Source of the DNA: DATARH01 sp035534855
GTDB taxonomy: Bacteria > Pseudomonadota > Alphaproteobacteria > ATCC43930 > CGMCC-115725
Reading direction: 5' to 3'
Length of the DNA stretch: 64,000 nucleotides
NCBI GenBank assembly: GCA_035534855.1
Contig: DATLRD010000028.1
Span: 1 to 64,000 of the forward strand
Below, piece by piece: positions 8,290-17,100 of this stretch. The notes below the pieces were generated by a model. It made no database searches, had not been told where the DNA came from, and worked only from the letters and a program-made list of their open reading frames with translations. The translations under genes were made by a program, and so were the position numbers. How positions within the stretch are numbered: position 1 is the stretch's first letter; each line of letters opens with the position of its first letter.

Positions 8290-9279
8290 ATGATCATCGA
8301 CACCCACGCGCATGTCGTGCCGGCGACGCTGCTCGACGCGATGCGCAGCGAAAAGCGGCTGTTTCCGTCGGTAAAGCTGCACGACGCGGCGGCGCCGCGC
8401 CTGGAATTCGGCGGCGGCGGGCCGGGGCGGCCGATCCAGCCGCGGCTGCACGATCTCGGCCAGCGCCGCGACTGGCTGGTGAAGGCGCGGGTCGACCGCC
8501 AGCTCGTCGGCGGCTGGACCGATGTCTATGGCTACGACTTGCCGGGTGCGGAGGGGGCCGATTGGGCGCGCTTCTACAACGAGCACATCAAGCGCGATGC
8601 CGCGGCGCTGGGCCAGCTGTTGCCGTTGGCGACCGTGCCGTTGCAGGACGGCGCGCTCGCCGCCCGGGTGCTCGAAGAGGCGCTCGATGCCGGGTTTCAC
8701 GGTGCGATGATCGCGACCCAGCCAAAGGGCGTCGGCGGCAATCTCGACGACCCGAGCCTCGACCCGTTCTGGCAGGTCGCCTCGGCGCGGCAGGCAGCAA
8801 TCTTCCTCCACCCGCATTACATCTGCGGCGACGAGCGGCTCGCCGGGTACGATCTGATCAACGCGGTCGGGCGCCTCACCGACACGACGATTGCGGTGGC
8901 GCGGCTGTTGTTTTCCGGGCACCTGACGCGGTTTCCGGGGGTGAACCTGGTATTGTCGCATGCCGGCGGCGCGCTGCCCTACGCGCTCGGGCGGCTTAAG
9001 CGCAACCACGCGATCCACCCCGGCGAATACGCCGATCCCGACGCCGAGTTCCGCCGGCTCTATTTCGACACGGTGATGTTCGAGCCGCTTGCGCTGCGCT
9101 TTTTGTGCGATGTCGCGGGCGCCGACAAGATCATGCTCGGCAGCGACTTTCCGTTCGGCATCGGCGACCCAGATCCGTGCCGCATCGTCGCCGAGACGGC
9201 GCTGACCGAGGCCGAACGCGAGGCGATTCTGGGCGGCAACGCGGCGCGCATCTTTCACGTTGATTGTGACTGCTGCTGA
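8290..9279 (+). CDS. ACMSD-type amidohydrolase (amidohydrolase 2 family)
   Basis: 329 aa TIM-barrel metal hydrolase/decarboxylase of the aminocarboxymuconate-semialdehyde decarboxylase family. Metal ligands visible: IIDTHAHV at residues 3-9 (His6, His8), AIFLHPHYI, LSHAGGALPYA, and the Asp of MLGSDFPFG near the C-terminus. The family decarboxylates or hydrolyses aromatic-derived acids. The end FHVDCDCC is odd, with three cysteines in the last four residues, not a family feature I know. The ribosome site is AGGAGAAAAGCCCG. Confidence 0.9.
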   Translation: MIIDTHAHVVPATLLDAMRSEKRLFPSVKLHDAAAPRLEFGGGGPGRPIQPRLHDLGQRRDWLVKARVDRQLVGGWTDVYGYDLPGAEGADWARFYNEHIKRDAAALGQLLPLATVPLQDGALAARVLEEALDAGFHGAMIATQPKGVGGNLDDPSLDPFWQVASARQAAIFLHPHYICGDERLAGYDLINAVGRLTDTTIAVARLLFSGHLTRFPGVNLVLSHAGGALPYALGRLKRNHAIHPGEYADPDAEFRRLYFDTVMFEPLALRFLCDVAGADKIMLGSDFPFGIGDPDPCRIVAETALTEAEREAILGGNAARIFHVDCDCC

Positions 9280-9300
9280 GCAGAGGCGGGCCGGCGGCTC

Positions 9301-10302
9301 TCAATAGGTCTGGAACGCGGCCTGGATCGCGGCGATGTCGCGGGTTTCGCTCAGCATCAGCATCAACAGGATGCGCGCCTTCTGCGGCGAGAAATCCTCG
9401 CCGGCGACGATCCCGGTCTCGCGCAGCCGGCGGCGCGGCGCGATCCGGCCGGTAAAGGCGCGGCTGCACTGCACGACGATTGTGCCGGAATTGGCCGCCG
9501 CGATAAACGCGGCCTGCTGCGCCGGGCTTGGCGTGCCCGGGGCGAACCCGGCCGAAACCAGGCCTTGCGCGCCGGCCTTGACCGCGGCCTCGACGAGGTC
9601 GCCGTCGGCGCCGGCATAGGAATAGAGGATGTCGACGCGCGGCAATGCCGTCAGCTCGCGTGCGGCAAACGGCGTATCGGGCATGTGCGCCTTTAGCGGC
9701 GCCCGATAGAAATGCACCCCGTCGCCATCGGCATGGCCGAGCGCGCCGAAATCGAGGCTGCGGAAGGTCTGCACCCGATAGGTCGAGGTTTTGACCACGT
9801 CGCGCGCCGGGTGGATTTCGTCGTTGAGCACGACCAGCACACCCATGCCGCGCGCCGCTGGCGAGCCGGCGACGCGCAGCGCGTTGACCAGGTTCATCCC
9901 GGCATCGGTGCCGAGCGCGCTGGCCGGGCGCTGCGCCCCGACCAGCACGACCGGCTGGGTCACGCCGAGCGTCAGGTTCAGGAAGAACCCGGTCTCTTCG
10001 AGCGTCGCGGTGCCGTGCGGAATAACGAACCCGGCGATGCCGGGGTCGTCTCGCGCGATCTTGTGGATCAGCGCGCGCAGTTCGAGCCAATCGGCCGGGC
10101 CGATCGCCGTGCTGCCGACCTGACGGAATGTCACCGGCACCGGCTCGGCGACCTGCCGCGTCTCGGGAAACCGGTCGAGCAGTGCCTCGGTCGTCAGCTT
10201 CTGCCCGAAATCCGGGTAATCGAGCACGTCGAGGCTGCCGGCGCCGAGCGAGGAGATCGTGCCGCCGGTGCCGATCACGGCGATGCGGGGGAGGGTGGGC
10301 AT
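9301..10302 (-). CDS. Type II asparaginase homologue with a changed active-site HGTDT motif
   Basis: 333 aa with the full asparaginase/glutaminase fold. First threonine motif IAVIGTGGTISSLG near residue 10 and lysine motif DEIHPARDVVKTSTYRV are intact. The second motif, normally HGTDT, reads HGTAT: the catalytic-site Asp is Ala (codon GCG at 10006-10008, residue 99). Known enzymes use this Asp to bind the substrate amino group, so activity on asparagine is doubtful and another substrate is possible. The start at 10302 is chosen because GGGGAGCCAGGCC precedes it; 10320 would overlap the upstream hydrolase stop as ATGA but lacks a ribosome site. Confidence 0.9.
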   Translation of the reverse strand: MPTLPRIAVIGTGGTISSLGAGSLDVLDYPDFGQKLTTEALLDRFPETRQVAEPVPVTFRQVGSTAIGPADWLELRALIHKIARDDPGIAGFVIPHGTATLEETGFFLNLTLGVTQPVVLVGAQRPASALGTDAGMNLVNALRVAGSPAARGMGVLVVLNDEIHPARDVVKTSTYRVQTFRSLDFGALGHADGDGVHFYRAPLKAHMPDTPFAARELTALPRVDILYSYAGADGDLVEAAVKAGAQGLVSAGFAPGTPSPAQQAAFIAAANSGTIVVQCSRAFTGRIAPRRRLRETGIVAGEDFSPQKARILLMLMLSETRDIAAIQAAFQTY

Positions 10303-10316
10303 GGCCTGGCTCCCCG

Positions 10317-11195
10317 TCATCCGTGGAAATCGTAGCGATAGGCGCTGCCGTGGCGCTTGAGGTGGCCGACCGTCGGCGTCGGGAAATGCGCCGGCATGAT
10401 CAGCGTGCCGCTATCGGCATGTTCGCGGACCAGGCGGGTGCGGCTGACGCGCGAGGCGTCGGCGTCGGTGCAGGCAACGGTCGACCACTCCGGCTTCAGG
10501 CATTGCAGCGGGTGGTGCAGCACGTCGCCGATAAAGAGGCCGCGGTCGCCGCCAGAGTGCGCGTGGATCACGACATTACCCGGCGTGTGGCCGGGATAGG
10601 GTTCAAAGCGCAGCCCGTCCTCGATCGCGAAATCGTCGCCGACCAGCAGCGACTGCCCGGTCTTGACCACCGGCAAAATGCTGTCGGCAAAGGCAAGAGC
10701 ATGCGCCGAATCGGCACCGCTGTCGTGGACGCCGCGCCAATGGTCGAACTCGCGCTGCGCCATCACGTATTTGGCCTTCGGGAAGGTCGGGACCCAGCTG
10801 CCGTCGCGGAGCCTCGTGTTCCAGCCGACATGGTCCCAGTGCAGGTGCGTGCACATCACATAGTCGACCTCTTCGGGCCGCACGCCGCAGCGCGCCAGGT
10901 CGTCGATATAGGATGAGCGCATGCGGTGGAATTGCGGTCGGGTCGGGCGCTCCTTGTCGTTGCCGATGCACGCGTCGATCAGGATCGTGTGGTGCCCGGT
11001 GCGCACGACAAAGCTGTGAAAACTGAAGATCAGCCGGCCGCTTTCCGGCTCGATCACCTTGGGGCCGAGCAGCGCCGCGTTAGCGCGCACCACTTCCGGA
11101 TCGAAATCGGGAAAGAACTCGCCAGGCGGAAAAAACGGGCCCTGGTAGTCGGCGACGCGGTTGATCTCGAACTTGCCGACGCGGATGGATTGCAT
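10317..11195 (-). CDS. MBL-fold metallo-hydrolase
   Basis: 292 aa metallo-beta-lactamase-fold enzyme. Zinc motif THLHWDHVGW near residue 118, further ligands in PYPGHTPGNVVIH and LFIGDVLHHPLQ, and a C-terminal PAHFPTPTVGHL histidine. This subgroup resembles lactonase/AHL-lactonase-like and aryl-hydrolase proteins, but the substrate is not assignable. It lies just upstream of the asparaginase homologue on the same strand (14 nt gap), suggesting joint function on an amide or lactone. The 254 nt upstream (11196-11449) hold no gene and probably carry divergent promoters for this gene and the transglycosylase. Confidence 0.9.
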   Translation of the reverse strand: MQSIRVGKFEINRVADYQGPFFPPGEFFPDFDPEVVRANAALLGPKVIEPESGRLIFSFHSFVVRTGHHTILIDACIGNDKERPTRPQFHRMRSSYIDDLARCGVRPEEVDYVMCTHLHWDHVGWNTRLRDGSWVPTFPKAKYVMAQREFDHWRGVHDSGADSAHALAFADSILPVVKTGQSLLVGDDFAIEDGLRFEPYPGHTPGNVVIHAHSGGDRGLFIGDVLHHPLQCLKPEWSTVACTDADASRVSRTRLVREHADSGTLIMPAHFPTPTVGHLKRHGSAYRYDFHG

Positions 11196-11449
11196 TACCG
11201 GCCCCTTGCTTGATTCGCTCGCCGATCCTAGCGCGCGACCGGGCGGGTTTCCTAGCTTGGTTGCTCCGCCGCGTGCGCGACACCACAGCTCGGTGTCGAA
11301 AACCTCTCATATACATTTGCTAGCGTGCACTGCGTCGTTTGCTGCCGATGGACGCACATGCCCGGCGAAGCCGCCGCCCTGTGCACCTCGCGCCGATCTG
11401 ACCGAGCGCGCTTGTCACGGCGGCGGCTTGCACCGATCATCGTCGCGAG

Positions 11450-12283
11450 ATGGCGGTAAAGGCTTTGATGGCTTCGGCCGCGCTCATCGCGGCAATGCTG
11501 CCTGCGTTCGCCCCGCAGGCGCATGCCGGAACGGTCGCGACAAGCGTGTGCGCACTGGTCGACAGCGCCGCGCGGGCAAACCATGTTCCGATCGGCCTGT
11601 TGACGCGGCTGATCTGGGCTGAAAGCCGGTTCCGCGCCGATGTGACAAGCCCGCAAGGGGCTCAGGGCATCGCGCAATTCATGCCGGAGACCGCCGCGGC
11701 GCGCGGGCTCGCCGACCCGTACGACCCCGAGCAGGCCATTCCCAAGGCGGCCCGGCTGCTTGTCGATCTGACCCGGCAGTTCGGCAATATCGGTCTGGCG
11801 GCCGCGGCCTACAACGCGGGATCGAACCGCGTTGCCGCCTGGCTCGCGGGGTCCGCGGGCCTGCCGGCGCAGACGCGAGCTTACGTGCTCTTGCTGACCG
11901 GGGCGACGGTCGAGGAGTGGCGGCACGACCGCGCGACAGCGAAAGCGACGGCCGGGCCGGGCACGGACGAATCGTGTGCGACCGTCACCGCCGCGCTGCG
12001 GTCAGAAGAGGGCGTGAGCGGTGCGCCGCTGGCCCCGTGGGGCGTGCAGTTGGCCGGCAATTTCTCTAAGGCCATCGCGCTCGCCTCGTTTGCACGCGCT
12101 GCGCGGCGCTATCAAGCCATCCTCGGCGGTATCCGGCCGATGATCATCGGCCGCGTGCTGCGCAGCCGCGGAACACGGCGATTCTACCGGATAATGATAC
12201 CCGAAGCCTCGCGCGCCGATGCGGATCGCACCTGCGCGGCGATCCGGTCCATCGGCGGCGCGTGTGTCGCCCTCCGCAGCTAA
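11450..12283 (+). CDS. Secreted lytic transglycosylase with C-terminal SPOR-like domain
   Basis: 277 aa. Signal peptide MAVKALMASAALIAAMLPAF ending at AHAG. SLT domain follows, with catalytic Glu58 in IWAESRFRADVTSPQGAQGI and motifs GIAQFMPETAAARGL and AAAYNAGSNRVAAWL. The last 70 residues (MIIGRVLRSRGTRRFYRIMI, then CAAIRSIGGACVAL) have the shape of a SPOR peptidoglycan-binding domain, including a Cys pair. It would cleave glycan strands in the periplasm, perhaps at division sites. Similar small SLT-SPOR proteins occur in conjugation or secretion loci, but no such genes are nearby. Confidence 0.88.
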   Translation: MAVKALMASAALIAAMLPAFAPQAHAGTVATSVCALVDSAARANHVPIGLLTRLIWAESRFRADVTSPQGAQGIAQFMPETAAARGLADPYDPEQAIPKAARLLVDLTRQFGNIGLAAAAYNAGSNRVAAWLAGSAGLPAQTRAYVLLLTGATVEEWRHDRATAKATAGPGTDESCATVTAALRSEEGVSGAPLAPWGVQLAGNFSKAIALASFARAARRYQAILGGIRPMIIGRVLRSRGTRRFYRIMIPEASRADADRTCAAIRSIGGACVALRS

Positions 12284-12298
12284 GGTTGCGATAGACAA

Positions 12299-12346
12299 GT
12301 TCTGTTCCATTTGTTCCTATAAGACATGGAACAAATGGAACAGAAC
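12299..12346. promoter_or_regulatory. Perfect 19-bp inverted repeat spanning the start of the HTH-HpaB gene
   Basis: Left arm GTTCTGTTCCATTTGTTCC (12299-12317), 10-nt centre TATAAGACAT, right arm GGAACAAATGGAACAGAAC (12328-12346); all 19 pairs match. Each arm holds two TGTTCC (or GGAACA) half-sites nine bases apart, so the site offers four identical hexamers, as expected for an operator bound by two dimers. The centre contains a -10-like TATAAG, and the ATG at 12326 lies in it, with the first codons inside the right arm. The arms are AT-rich with no T-run, so a terminator is unlikely. Confidence 0.8.
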
Positions 12347-14101
12347 GGCGATTTCGCCGATGCCTGCCGTCGTGCCTTCGCGCCCGAGCATGGCAGGCGG
12401 TGGAAGACCGCCGCGGCCGAGGCGCTCGCGATCGGGCGCACGACGCTCTACCGCTACCTGAACGGCGAGGTGCCGGTGCCGGGCGATGTCCGCGCCCGGC
12501 TCGCCGCCATCACCCACCAGCCGGCCAATCCTTACGCCAGGGCCTATGCCGGCACGCTTCCCGGAGAGGACCGCATGACGCCCGAACAACACATTGCGGG
12601 CGCCGCGCGCCCGTTCACCGGCAAGGAATACATCGACAGCCTGAAGGACGGGCGCGAGGTCTACATCAACGGCGAGCGGGTCAAGGACGTGACGACCCAT
12701 CCCGCGTTCCGCAATTCGGTGCGCTCGCTGGCCCGGCTCTACGACGCGCTGCATACCGACCGCGCCGACGGCAAGGGGGTGCTGACCACCGACACCGATA
12801 CCGGCTCGGGCGGGTTCACTCACCGCTATTTCCGCGTCGCCCGCGCGCCGGCCGAATTGAAGGCGCAGCAGGTTGCGATCGCCGAATGGGCGCGGCTGAC
12901 CTATGGCTGGATGGGCCGCACCCCGGATTACAAGGCGGCGCTGATGAACACGCTGGGCGCCAACGCCGAGTATTACGGCCAGTTCGTCGGCAATGCTCGC
13001 GCCTGGTACAAGCGGGCGCAGGACAACGTGCTGTTCATGAACCACGCGATCGTCAACCCGCCGGTCGATCGCGGCCGCCCGACCAGCGAGGTCAAGGATG
13101 TCTACGTCACGATCGACAAGGAGACCGATGCCGGCGTGATCGTCTCCGGCGCCAAGGTCGTCGCCACTTCGGCGGCGCTGACCCACTACAATTTCCTCGG
13201 CCAGAACGCGGCGACCGCGACCAGCGACCCCGACATGGCGATCATGTTCATCCTGCCGATGGATGCGCCGGGGGTGAAGTTGATCTGCCGAAACTCGTAC
13301 GAGGAAATCGCAACGCGGATGGGCACCCCGTTCGACTATCCGCTGTCGTCGCGCTTCGACGAGAACGACGCGATCTTCGTCTTGGACAAGGTGTTGATCC
13401 CGTGGGAGAACATCCTTGTCCACCGCGACACCGACAAGATCCTGTCGTTCTACCCGCGCTCCGGGTTTTTGAACGGGTTCTGCTTTCAGGGCTGCACCCG
13501 CTACGCCGTCAAGCTCGACTTCATCTGCGGCCTCGTTGCCAAGGCGCTGCGCGCGACCGGCGGCGACGAGTTTCGCGGCAACCAGGCGATGCTCGGCGAG
13601 ATCGTCGCGTGGCGCGATCTGTTCTGGTCGCTGTCGGACGGGATGGCGTCGAACCCGCAGCCCTGGGTCGGCGACGCGCTGTTGCCCAATCTGCAGCCGG
13701 CAATCGCCTATCGCGTCTTCGCGCCCGACGCCTATTCGCGGATCAAGGAGATCATCGAAAAAATCGTCGCCTCGGCCCTCATCTTCCTGCCGTCATCGGC
13801 CCGCGACTTCCAGAACCCGGCGATCGACCCGCTGCTCGAGCGCTATGTCCGCGGCTCGAACGGGATCGGCTACAAAGAGCGGATCAAGATCATGAAGCTG
13901 TTGTGGGATGCGATCGGCACCGAATTCGGCGGCCGCCACGAGCTTTACGAGCGCAACTACGCGGGCAACCACGAAGACATCCGCATCCAGGCGCTGACCG
14001 GCGCCCGGCGCAACGGCAACATGGATCGCATGATCGGCCTCGTCGACCGGTGCATGTCGGAATACGACGAAACCGGGTGGGTCGACGAGCACTGGGCCTG
14101 A
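12326..14101 (+). CDS. 4-hydroxyphenylacetate 3-monooxygenase-type flavin hydroxylase with N-terminal HTH domain
   Basis: 591 aa in one frame. Residues about 84-591 are a full HpaB-type oxygenase (PFTGKEYIDSLKDGREVYIN, NVLFMNHAIVNPPVDR, THYNFLGQNAATATSDPDMA, RVLIP-type segment LDKVLIPWENILVHRD), which uses FADH2 from a reductase to hydroxylate phenols. Residues 10-65 form a compact helix-turn-helix-like region (WKTAAAEALAIGRTTLYRYL followed by NGEVPVPGDVRARLAAI). An internal ATG at 12575 with GGAGAGGACCGC upstream would give a normal 508-aa HpaB, so the gene may make both a fusion and a separate enzyme. A perfect palindrome overlaps the first codons. No HpaC-type gene is adjacent; the nearest reductase is at 781-1359. 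Confidence 0.85.
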   Translation: MEQMEQNGDFADACRRAFAPEHGRRWKTAAAEALAIGRTTLYRYLNGEVPVPGDVRARLAAITHQPANPYARAYAGTLPGEDRMTPEQHIAGAARPFTGKEYIDSLKDGREVYINGERVKDVTTHPAFRNSVRSLARLYDALHTDRADGKGVLTTDTDTGSGGFTHRYFRVARAPAELKAQQVAIAEWARLTYGWMGRTPDYKAALMNTLGANAEYYGQFVGNARAWYKRAQDNVLFMNHAIVNPPVDRGRPTSEVKDVYVTIDKETDAGVIVSGAKVVATSAALTHYNFLGQNAATATSDPDMAIMFILPMDAPGVKLICRNSYEEIATRMGTPFDYPLSSRFDENDAIFVLDKVLIPWENILVHRDTDKILSFYPRSGFLNGFCFQGCTRYAVKLDFICGLVAKALRATGGDEFRGNQAMLGEIVAWRDLFWSLSDGMASNPQPWVGDALLPNLQPAIAYRVFAPDAYSRIKEIIEKIVASALIFLPSSARDFQNPAIDPLLERYVRGSNGIGYKERIKIMKLLWDAIGTEFGGRHELYERNYAGNHEDIRIQALTGARRNGNMDRMIGLVDRCMSEYDETGWVDEHWA

Positions 14102-14118
14102 CCACCGCCCCGGGCGAG

Positions 14119-14133
14119 TAGGGCGCTGCGCCC
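14119..14133 (+). terminator. Short hairpin after the HpaB-type gene
   Basis: AGGGCG-CTG-CGCCCT, a perfect 6-bp stem with a 3-nt loop, extended by GCGAG/CTCGC with one unpaired T. It lies 18 nt past the stop codon and before the secretion operon. There is no T-run, so it would be a weak or Rho-assisted terminator at best. Confidence 0.35.
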
Positions 14134-14175
14134 TCGCTCGGAGGTTCTGGACAAAGCCCGGCAGGGCAGGTCAGT

Positions 14176-17100
14176 ATGCGCATCGACGGGGCGTGTTGGT
14201 TCGTAACGTTTCAAGCTGGGTTCGGGCCGGTGGGTTGGGGGCAGGGGTTGGTGCGATTGGGGCTGGCGGTGGGCGTTCTTGCTGCCCTGTCGCGGCCCGC
14301 GCTTGCCCAGCACATCACGATCGACGGCAGCCTGTCGCCCGCGCAGACCCTGGCCGGGCCCAATTACGCGATCGGTGCGAATCTCGGTAAGCAGGTCGGC
14401 GGCAACCTGTTTCACAGCTTTGGCATCTTCGGCCTGAACCGCGGCGAGACCGCAAATTTCACCGGCCCCGCGACGGTAGCCAACATCATCGGCCGGGTGA
14501 CCGGCGGCCAGCAATCGTCGATCAACGGCACGATCAAATCGAGCATCGCCGGCGCCAATCTTTATCTGATTAACCCCGCCGGGATCGTCTTCGGACCGAA
14601 CGCCGCGGTCAACGTATCGGGCAGTTTTCACGCCGCGACCGCGGACTATCTGCGCCTCTCCGACGGCGCGAAGTTCCTGGCGACGACGCCGAGCGGCAGC
14701 ACACTGACCGCCGCCGCACCGGCGGCGTTCGGGTTTCTCAACGCGGCGCCGCCGGCGATCACGGTCTACGGCAGTTCGCTGTCGGTGCCGGCGGGGCAGA
14801 CGCTGGGGCTGGCCGGCGGCTCGGTCGCCGTCGTCGGCGCGACGCTGCGGGCGCCGGCCGGGAAAATCCGCATCACCGGTATCGCCGGTGCCGGTGAGGT
14901 GCCGGTGGCGCCCGGCAACGGGCCGCCGACCGTTGCGGCGTACGGGCCGGTCGGCATCGTCGGCGGCTCGACGCTCGATGTCAGCGATCCGTTCACTTTC
15001 GGCAGCGGCGGCAGTATCTCGATCCGCGCCGGCGTGCTGATCGTCGACGCGAGCGAGATCAACGCCAACAATGACGGGCCGGGCTCCGGCGGCGCGCTGC
15101 GGCTTCACGGCGACAGTCAGATCACCCTCAGCGACAAGGCCTTCGTTCACGCCTTTGCCGAGGGTAGCGGCCCCGGCGGCGACATCGTGCTGACCACCGG
15201 TCCGGGTGGCGGGGTGACAGTCGATTCGGGCCTCGTCGAGACCGGCTCCGCGCTATTTGGCCGGAGCGGCAATGTGCTGGTCGATGCCGGCAAATTGTCG
15301 GTGCTCGATGGCGGGACGCTCGCCAGCCTTACGATCGGCCCCGCCGACAGCGGCTCGGTCGCGGTGACGGCGGGGTCGATCGCGGTAACCGATGGCGGGT
15401 CGATCGCGACCGTCACGCTGGGCCCCGGCAACGGCGGCGACGTGTCGCTGACCGCGTCGGGGGCGGTGACGATCGACAGCGCCTTGAGCCCGGCCTTCGG
15501 GTCGACCGCCGTCTTCACCGCCGCGCTCGGCACCGGAGTCGGCGCCGCCGGCAACATGACGATCACCGCCGGCAGCCTCAACATCGTCAACGGCGGCCTC
15601 GTGGGCGGCGCCTCGTTTTACGGCACCGGGCAGAACGGCAATGTTTCGATCGAGGTCAGTGGTGCCACGGTGATCGACGGCGGCGCCAGGCCGACCGGCA
15701 TCCTGTCGACGACGATCGCGGGCACCGCGGCGGTCGGCAACATCGTGCTCCACACCGGCAGGCTCGCGCTGTCGAATGGCGGGCAGATCGCCGCCGATAC
15801 GTATGGCCCGGGCACCGCGGGCAACATCACCGTGCTGGTCGACCAGGCGCTGACCATCACCGGGTCGACGGCGGCGGGCGCGCTCACCGGCATCAACTCG
15901 AATGCCGAATATGGCAGCACCGGCAATGCCGGCACGATTTCGGTGTCGGCCGCCGATTTGACCCTGAGCGCGGACGGCGTGATCTCGTCGCAGGCGCTGG
16001 TCGGCAGTGCCGGCAATGCCGGCACGATTTCGGTGTCGGCCGGCTCGCTGTCGCTGGCCGGGTCGGCCCAGATTATCAGCAGCACCGCCGGCACCGGCGA
16101 CGCCGGCACGATCCTGGTGTCGGCGGGAACGATGTCGATGACCGATGACGGCGACATCAACAGCAGCACGTACGCCTCGGGCAATGGCGGCGGCATCTCG
16201 GTCGATGTCGCTGGGCTGCTGTCAGTCGATGGGCAGGCCCGCGGTTTCAGCAGCGGCATCGGCTCGCAGGCGGCGCCCGGCAGCACTGGCAACGCGGGCC
16301 AGGTCACGGTATCGGCGGGGACGCTGTCGGTGACCAATGGCGGAACAATCTCGACCACCACCTTTGGCTCGGGCGATGCCGGCAGGGTGATGGTGTCGGC
16401 GGGTGCCGTGACGCTGAGCAGTATCGGCGGGATCGCCAGCAGCACGCAGGGGGCGGGCAATGGCGGCAACGTCATGGTCGCTGTCGCCGGGTTGTTGGCG
16501 ATCGACGGGGAAAGCGGCAACTTCAACAGCGGCATCGGCTCGCAGGCACTGCCCGGCAGCACGGGCAACGCCGGCCGGGTTGTGGTCTCAGCGGGCGCGC
16601 TGTCGCTGACCAATGGCGGGATCATCTCGACCACCACCTTTGCCCCAGGCGACGCCGGCAATATCGCAATCTCGGTCGCCGGGGCGGTGACGATGGATGG
16701 CGGCAGCAGCCTGTTGGGCTCGGGCGTATTCTCGAACACGGTCGGCACCAACAGCGGCAATGCCGGGCAGGTGGCGATTACCGCTGCCTCGCTGGCGATG
16801 GCCGACGGGACGATCGTTTCCACCAGCACCGGCGGTGCGGGGTCGGGCGGTGCGGTCACGGTCGATGTCGCGGGCGCGCTGTCGGTCGGCAACTTCGCGA
16901 TCATCACCTCCAACGCCAACCCGCGCAGCACCGGGAACGCCGGACGGGTTTCGGTCACGGCCGGGAGCCTGTCGCTCAGCGGGGTCGGGCAGATCGCGAC
17001 AACCACGTTCGGGGCCGGCAACGGCGGCGACGTGACGGTCGACGTGGCTGGGGCGCTGACGATCGACGGGCGCGATCAGGGCGTGCCGTCGGGCATCCTT

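Noticed and set aside
12318..12323. TATAAG as a firm sigma-70 promoter
   Set aside because: No convincing -35 box at 16-18 bp; the nearest candidate (TAGACA at 12292) is 20 bp away. Mentioned only as part of the palindrome.
12299..12346. The palindrome as terminator of the transglycosylase gene
   Set aside because: Arms are AT-rich, there is no T-run, and it extends into the next gene's coding sequence.
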